Of a stretch of 25,000 bases of DNA, positions 20,481 through 25,000 are shown one piece after another. The notes beneath the pieces are model-generated. The model was not told where the DNA came from. It saw only the letters and a program-made list of their open reading frames with translations, and ran no database searches. Made by a program: the position numbers and the translations under genes. Within the stretch, counting starts at the first letter, position 1, and every line of letters starts with the position of its first letter. The DNA lies in contig CM022668.1 of the NCBI GenBank assembly GCA_012295275.1, positions 8,897,541 through 8,922,540 of the forward strand, in the 5' to 3' direction. This stretch comes from Chrysomallon squamiferum. Lineage: Eukaryota > Mollusca > Gastropoda > Neomphalida > Peltospiridae.

Positions 20481-20930
20481 TTGTTGATTTTGTTATTGTA
20501 ATACAATCTGAGTTGTAGCAGTACAATACTAACAGAGACAGAGAATAGAATTTGTTTCTTTTTTTCTTCTGAGAAATCTGTTTTAATAAGCGTATATCTG
20601 TAACCCAAAACTTTTAATTTTGACAACAGACCTGACATGGATGTTGTGATACTATGTTGATACGAACTTGATATGCTCAGAGAATGAAACCCAGACGTAA
20701 TTTGTCTGTAACTGAATATCTGGGTGGCTAATTACCAGATGTTGTCCTTGTTAAGCCGGGAAGGTGAGAAAGAGATCGAACCTGTTAATGATGATAAAGC
20801 ATCAAACAGGATAAGAAATGTTGTGTAATCGTTCGTGAAAATTAGTCAGTGTGTTTGAGCATTAGGTGCATTGTGTCTTGATAAGACCGGTGTGCGGTTG
20901 TGATAACTTGTGTGTGCTTTTGTAATGTGA
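20481..20930. other. Unique non-coding DNA, no gene seen
   Basis: The composition is mixed and less repetitive than its surroundings, but no frame or RNA gene is convincing. Confidence 0.4.
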
Positions 20931-20981
<51 letters not shown>

Positions 20982-21013
20982 TAGTGGTACTGAACTAACT
21001 CTCTCTCTCTCTC
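20931..21013. repeat. (GT)n-(GA)n followed by an inverted (CT)n
   Basis: GT repeats (about 20931-20950) pass into GA repeats (about 20951-20978). After a 20-nt spacer comes a (CT)n tract (about 20999-21013), which can pair with the GA tract as a hairpin. Confidence 0.93.
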
Positions 21014-21120
21014 AAAAACAGAGCTCCGTCATCAAAACTGTTACTTTAATTCTGATTTCGTCTTCGTATGATACAAAGTCAAATAAGATGTTCATGCTTC
21101 AGTGTGCGATAACGTGTACT

Positions 21121-22247
<1,127 letters not shown>

Positions 22248-22279
<32 letters not shown>
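22248..22279. repeat. Poly-T run
   Basis: About 32 consecutive T. A short (CT)n follows at about 22343-22361. Confidence 0.95.
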
Positions 22280-22375
22280 CTAGGTATGTAGAGAATTTTT
22301 AATATTTTACGATTAGTTAATGCAATTGACAAGTTGTTTTAGTCTCTCTCTCTCTCTCTCTTATAATGCCTGAAT

Positions 22376-22860
22376 GTATATATTTGAATATATGTGTGTA
22401 TATGTGTGTATGTATGTATATGTGTATGTGTTTGTGTGTGTCTGTGTGTGTGTTGTATTTATGCATGAATTTTATTTCTTATTTGTGTTGTCTTTCTGTG
22501 GCTGTATAAGATTTTACCTAAAACTAAATTAAAATCAGGAAATAATTCAACATATTAATTAAACTGATTAACTTTTCACTAAAGGCGCAAATACACACAC
22601 AAATACACACACACACACACACAAATACATGAGTCTATATTTGTGTGTATATGTATATGTAAATACGCATGTATGTAGCCTATGTTATTTGTATGTAGAT
22701 ATATGTTTAATTATATGTTTGTGCATACGTATATATGTACAAATGTGTATGTATCTTGGTATTTCCGTGCATATGTGTGTGTTTCTGTACATACAGGTGT
22801 ATGCCAGTTAATGTGTACGGTTTTATGTTGAATATGTACACATACCATATATATATATTT
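22376..22860. repeat. TG/TATG/AC-rich region
   Basis: Alternating tgtgtatg-type repeats at 22376-22455, an (AC)n tract at about 22590-22625 and degenerate tatgtatg DNA to about 22860. The short frames inside are translations of these repeats. Confidence 0.85.
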
Positions 22861-23270
22861 ATATTTTTCATTTCATTTTAATTAGTTTTTTGTTGTTGCT
22901 GTTGTTGTAGTTGTTATTATTATTATTTGTCTCTAAATATGTTTAAATTTGTAAGCAACAACAGTACACCATATTAAAAAATTCGTATAGTCTAAATTAT
23001 ACAAAGTCGTGTAGATTTGTTGACAAGGATAATTTTCTATGTAAAATATTTATAGTTAATCTATAAAACTAAAACATAATAACCCCAAAATCCTCTTAGT
23101 CTAAAATCTTACATCTTTTTTATAAACTGAAATAAATTACGACACAAACGTAGACTTTCTGTTAAATATGAGACCCTCGCATTCTCTTGTAAACGTAATT
23201 TATAGTTACCCAAACAAGTTTTAACTGCATATGTCCCCAACTCCATCATCATAATTAAGTAATTACACAC
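22861..23270. other. AT-rich DNA, possibly intron of the minus-strand gene
   Basis: No feature is recognised apart from short (TTG)/(ATT) tracts at 22890-22930. If the exon at 23271-23342 is real, this is the start of its first intron. Confidence 0.4.
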
Positions 23271-23342
23271 CTTGAGTTGTTTTGTAATCAGATCGTTACT
23301 ATAAATTACAGAAACTGGAATGCAACACTTCTCGTCTGCCAT
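23271..23342 (-). CDS. Candidate first coding exon of a minus-strand gene (partial)
   Basis: On the minus strand ATGGCAGACGAG starts at 23342 in a favourable context (aaaacATGG). It encodes MADEKCCIPVSVIY and then SNDLITKQLK before AAG|GTGTGT, a usable donor, at 23271/23270. The exon is 72 nt, phase 0. The frame stays open past the donor for 53 more codons, but that part (CNYLIMMMELG) looks intronic. The compact CRE-like, palindromic promoter sequence directly upstream supports a gene start. I recognise no family from 24 residues. The next exon would lie to the left, but no matching acceptor/exon was identified in the repeat-rich DNA. Confidence 0.4.
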
Positions 23343-23410
23343 GTTTTAGGTCACGTAAGGTCAAAGATGAATTATGACGTAAGGTCGCCAAGGTTCATTT
23401 GCATAGCTGT
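23343..23410 (-). promoter_or_regulatory. Candidate compact promoter with duplicated acgtaaggtc motif
   Basis: Upstream of the candidate minus-strand exon lie tcacgtaaggtca (23351-23363) and tgacgtaaggtcg (23375-23387), so acgtaaggtc occurs twice 24 bp apart. TGACGTAA is a CRE/ATF-type site. The minus strand also has an octamer-like ATGCAAAT near 23397-23404. These motifs cluster within 60 bp of the ATG, as in a short-5'-UTR promoter. The assignment is motif-based. Confidence 0.4.
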
Positions 23411-24120
23411 TACAGCAACTTGTAAAATTTATTTTTAGTTCGGAGAATACAACATTTTTCAGTTTATTCATTTAGTTAGTTAGTTAGTTTGTTAATTAGT
23501 TGTTTGTTTATTTAATTTTTAGCTGTAGATTCGATTCGAGATTAGAATGCATTACATTAAATATATTTTAAACAACAGTGTAAATATTTATTTATCTGTT
23601 GCTTTTTGGGGGGATTTGGGGTTGTGGAGGGCTGTTGTTTTTGTTTGTTCGTGTTTTTTTCTTTTTTTTTATCTTTCTTTCTTTTTTTTTTTTTCTTTTC
23701 TTTTTTCTGTTTGTGAGCTTTATTCACTTATCTTCTTTCAGTTGTTACATTGCTTTCTTTTCATGTTTGCATACTTTTTATTTTATTTTTATTTTTATTC
23801 TTGCCTTAAATTATACAGATTACTTTTGTGTAAAGTGGAGAATAAATACGCACGTGAACGCGGAAGGGTACATTCATTACAACGTGTTACTTTTCACTGC
23901 AATTTACATCTTGTTACGATTTCGATTTAATGGGTGATCTTGTACCAGTTTCTAATTTAGTTTCTTAACAAAAGAACTAGTGTTAAATTTTCTTTCAAAA
24001 CGATACTTTTTCTCTTTTTTTTCTTGAGAGGGGTGTGTGTGTATGTTTGTTCGTTTATTTTTTGTTCTGATTCTTCGGGTTTTTTTTTCTTTCTTTTCTT
24101 TTCTTTTCTTTTCTTTCTTT
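23411..24120. repeat. T-rich low complexity with (CTTTT)n
   Basis: This is T-rich DNA with poly-T runs around 23660-23710 and a (CTTTT)n tract at about 24091-24122. Phe/Leu-rich frames are artefacts. A short tract of unique DNA lies at 23820-24000. Confidence 0.8.
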
Positions 24121-24363
24121 CTGTTACGAATTTTGTAGATATTCTGTCTACATTTTTCTTTGTAACTTTTACACACTTTTACATATACACACCTTCATTT
24201 TTCTTTCATTCCAACTGTCTCTTTCTCTCTTTCTCTCCATATATATGTCTCCTGATTTTCTCTATATTTGTGTATGTCTGTCTGTCAGTATGTCCATCTC
24301 AACTTCTCACCATCTCTCTCATATCCATTAATTATTTTGTTTATTAAAATTTAATTTCTTCCT
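24121..24363. other. Non-coding CT/AT-rich DNA
   Basis: Degenerate TCTC and TGTC repeats occur here; no gene is seen. Confidence 0.5.
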
Positions 24364-24386
24364 TTATTGCATATATATATATATAT

Positions 24387-24572
24387 TAGGGTGTCTAAGG
24401 TTGAATTCTTCTGCAACTTTGCGATAAGACCATCCTTCTCGTCCACTTAAGAGTACCAGCTCGATTCTTTCTTCTTTAGACAGAGCCATCATTCGATCTG
24501 GGTAAGAAAAATAACATAAATAAATAACATAGTAAAATTCCCCATGTACCCAGACTTTGTGGACACCCTGCA
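24387..24572 (-). mobile_element. Truncated mariner-like transposon end with transposase N-terminus (pseudogene)
   Basis: On the minus strand the outer end reads CAGGGTGTCCACAAAGTC (from 24570), a terminus type I recall from mariner-like elements. About 80 bp in comes ATGATGGCTCTG, encoding MMALSKEERIELVLLSG, EGWSYRKVAEEFN and RHP before the sequence runs into an (AT)n tract at 24368-24386. The helix-turn-helix-like SYRKVAEEFN...RHP pattern fits the DUF4817/mariner-type DNA-binding N-terminus. All catalytic DDE/D sequence is missing. The left edge, agggtgtct, happens to resemble the terminus, so either an internal deletion joined the two ends or the RHP codons merely look like it. Confidence 0.75.
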
Positions 24573-24636
24573 TATATTAAAACGTGTGTATTTGTGTGTC
24601 TAAATGTGCTGTCGCATGCATATACCTATATATTTA

Positions 24637-24730
24637 TGCATGTATGTATTTATGTATGTATGTATGCATGTATGTATTTATGTATGTATGCATGCATGCA
24701 TCTATGTATGTATGTACGTATGTACGTATA
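24637..24730. repeat. (ATGT)n tetranucleotide repeat
   Basis: ATGT/ATGC repeats extend over about 90 nt and end in tacgtatattat shortly before the acceptor of the signal-peptide exon. The Tyr/Met/Cys-rich frame is an artefact. Confidence 0.93.
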
Positions 24731-24768
24731 TTATTATATATAAAATTACCAATACGTTCTTCTTACAG

Positions 24769-24835
24769 AATTGTTGAAGAATGAAAATGCACGTCCCTCT
24801 TTCACTGTTCCTCCTGTCAGCCGTGTGTCACTGTG
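24769..24835 (+). CDS. Signal-peptide exon of a secreted or membrane protein (5' partial gene)
   Basis: The acceptor gttcttcttacag ends at 24768. After 12 nt of 5' UTR, ATGAAAATG at 24781 opens a frame for 18 residues, MKMHVPLSLFLLSAVCHC, and the exon ends at TGTG|GTGAG (24835/24836), leaving a phase-1 intron. A short basic start, a hydrophobic core (PLSLFLLSAV) and a small-residue/Cys end fit a cleavable signal peptide. A phase-1 intron directly after the signal sequence is the common arrangement for secreted proteins built from exchangeable exons. The mature protein lies beyond the window, so its function is unknown. The untranslated first exon may end at 17448. Confidence 0.7.
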
Positions 24836-25000
24836 GTGAGTCACTGAGATGTGTATTTTGAGTTAACTGTGACGTAGACGAGCTGTGAGTCAGTTGTTGC
24901 GACACAGAGTGAGTCGCTGTGGGTTTCGGGATCAATTCCGCTCACCGCGACTTTGTGTTATTTACCTCTGTCAACCAGTGCGTCACTATTCTTTTACGAA
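24836..25000 (+). other. Start of the intron after the signal-peptide exon
   Basis: Begins gtgagtcactgag. gtgagtc recurs at 24910-24916 (cagagtgagtcgctg). No further exon is seen before the window ends. Confidence 0.5.

Noticed and set aside
24584-24784. Tyr/Met/Cys-rich plus-strand frame
   Set aside because: Translation of the (ATGT)n repeat; it crosses the acceptor of the supported signal-peptide exon.

Overview
This window looks like nuclear DNA of an AT-rich, intron-bearing invertebrate, most likely a lophotrochozoan and possibly a mollusc. The evidence is spliceosomal exon/intron boundaries, many long microsatellites ((CT)n, (GATA)n, (ATT)n, (ACT)n, poly-T), Tc1/mariner-type fragments, and a pseudogene of a protein family that I associate loosely with dispersed invertebrate families. 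Species cannot be fixed from sequence alone. Real coding sequence is sparse. Most long open frames are translations of microsatellites or shadows of the tandem array.

Layout. Positions 51-1088 hold the last two coding exons of a plus-strand gene; the protein end is a charged, Ala/Glu-rich helical tail resembling the C-terminal part of SPFH/band-7 (prohibitin/stomatin-like) proteins. Its 3' UTR and AT-rich spacer follow. A decayed minus-strand gene copy lies at 2775-3500. From 3541 to 11296 there is a tandem array of eight 979-bp units (the last one truncated). Each unit holds two 215-bp inverted arms around a 502-bp loop, joined to the next unit by a 47-bp spacer. The units are almost identical to each other, while the two arms inside a unit differ at about ten sites. 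The fold-back structure therefore existed before the tandem amplification. Each arm carries a YY1-like CCAACATGGCGG motif and nearly every arm carries a perfect CAG|GTATGT splice-donor-like sequence. The minus strand of each unit has a long reading frame broken by one conserved TAG.

From 11300 to 24700 the DNA is repeat-rich and non-coding. It contains a 411-bp TIR element (13148-13558) with TA target duplication; three clear copies, and one partial copy, of a conserved element of about 60 bp sitting beside trinucleotide microsatellites; a 51-bp degenerate tandem repeat (18234-18420); a 27-bp minisatellite; and a truncated mariner-like transposase N-terminus (24387-24572).

Two further gene starts are likely. 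One is a minus-strand first coding exon at 23271-23342 with a compact CRE-like promoter. The other is a plus-strand signal-peptide exon at 24769-24835, continuing beyond the window, whose untranslated first exon could be the GC-richer segment ending at 17448. No rRNA, tRNA or CRISPR feature was found. The array, the microsatellite-linked element and the pseudo-coding content of the 979-bp unit are the parts most worth a second look.
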